DNA of 13,549 nucleotides from an uncultured Clostridia bacterium (GTDB taxonomy: Bacteria > Bacillota > Clostridia > Christensenellales > Aristaeellaceae): the NCBI GenBank assembly GCA_934647145.1, contig CAKUFB010000044.1, positions 1-13,549 on the forward strand, read 5' to 3'. This document shows, piece after piece, positions 13,322 through 13,549 of this stretch. The notes under the pieces are model-generated. The model ran no database searches. It was not told the DNA's origin and saw nothing but the letters and a program-made list of their open reading frames with translations. How positions within the stretch are numbered: the first letter of the stretch is position 1; every line of letters begins with the position of its first letter. The position numbers and the translations under genes were made by a program.

Positions 13322-13350
13322 ATCATACCACAAAGCGCGACCCGGGTCAA
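13322..13350 (-). promoter_or_regulatory. Sigma-A promoter of the oxidoreductase gene
   Basis: In transcript sense the -35 is TTGACC (13350-13345), followed by a 17-base spacer and the -10 TATGAT (13327-13322), with TGG before it (extended -10). The predicted leader is about 42 bases. It contains an extra AGGAGG near its 5' end with no start codon at a useful distance, besides the ribosome site used by the gene. Confidence 0.82.
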
Positions 13351-13373
13351 TCCGAATCCGCGCGCAAATCCTG

Positions 13374-13406
13374 AAAAAGGCAGAGTACCTCGCGATACTC
13401 CGCCTT
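13374..13406 (-). terminator. Intrinsic terminator of an upstream unit outside the window
   Basis: In transcript sense an 11-bp stem AAGGCGGAGTA / TACTCTGCCTT (one G-U pair in RNA) with an eight-base loop is followed by a run of five T (13378-13374). It lies directly upstream of the oxidoreductase promoter, so it ends a transcript that comes from beyond 13549. Confidence 0.78.
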
Positions 13407-13525
13407 CATTTTGTTCGTCCTTCCGGGAAGGAACGCCAGCAGGCGGCCCTCGGCCCTCGCCCGCCGCGGTCGTCCCCCCGCGGTGGCTGTGCCGACAGAC
13501 GTTTTTCGGGCATGCCCCAGAACAC

Positions 13526-13549
13526 GAAGAAATCGACCGCTCCAATCTA
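13526..13549. repeat. Covarying hairpin repeat, copy C (cut by the window end)
   Basis: GAAGAA, then the left arm GAAATCGACC (13529-13538), then GCTCCAATCTA (13539-13549), matching the loop core of copies A and B up to the last base of the window. The stem sequence again differs. Bases 13480-13510 also share CGACAGA with the stretch left of copy A (4086-4092). The rest of 13407-13525 shows no supportable gene on either strand. Confidence 0.65.

Noticed and set aside
13306..13545. A 79-codon minus-strand frame upstream of the oxidoreductase
   Set aside because: It crosses a strong terminator and the oxidoreductase promoter and shows no family features.

Overview
The window carries a core transcription and translation cluster from a high-GC member of the Bacillota, probably an uncultured Clostridia lineage. 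Three things suggest this: the order rpoB-rpoC-L7Ae-like gene-rpsL-rpsG-fusA-tuf, a small L7Ae/YbxF-type gene between rpoC and rpsL, and strong AGGAGG-type ribosome binding sites with consensus sigma-A promoters. A Christensenellales-like gut lineage is only a guess. Every gene I can support lies on the minus strand, so transcription runs from high to low coordinates.

Region by region, in transcription order: 13549-13407 holds no convincing gene but contains the truncated copy of a hairpin repeat at the window edge. A terminator at 13406-13374 closes an upstream unit outside the window. A promoter (13350-13322) then drives a single Gfo/Idh/MocA-family oxidoreductase gene (13272-12157), which ends in a run of inverted repeats and an intrinsic terminator (12046-12020). 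Next come a strong promoter (11954-11926), a leader of about 175 nt, and rpoB (11739-7942) followed by rpoC (7869-4303). The gap 4302-3844 is non-coding. It holds a tandem repeat with covarying hairpin stems, another hairpin, and a strong promoter (3903-3874). That promoter starts the str-type operon: L7Ae-like gene (3843-3598), rpsL (3518-3144), a structured 165-nt spacer, rpsG (2978-2508), fusA (2447-375), and the first 114 codons of tuf (344-1), which runs off the window.

The products are the two large RNA polymerase subunits, a kink-turn-binding L7Ae-like protein, ribosomal proteins S12 and S7, and elongation factors G and Tu. The oxidoreductase is unrelated metabolically. Its position upstream of rpoB means the usual rplJ-rplL-rpoB linkage is broken here.

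The most unusual item is the repeat family. Three copies (two between rpoC and the L7Ae gene, one cut by the window end) share the loop GCTYNAATCTATGG and flanks. Each has a different stem, and in both complete copies the two arms still match. Other points of note are arginine at S12 position 88, where nearly all bacteria have lysine, probable non-ATG starts for rpoC (TTG) and fusA (GTG), and a long structured rpoB leader.
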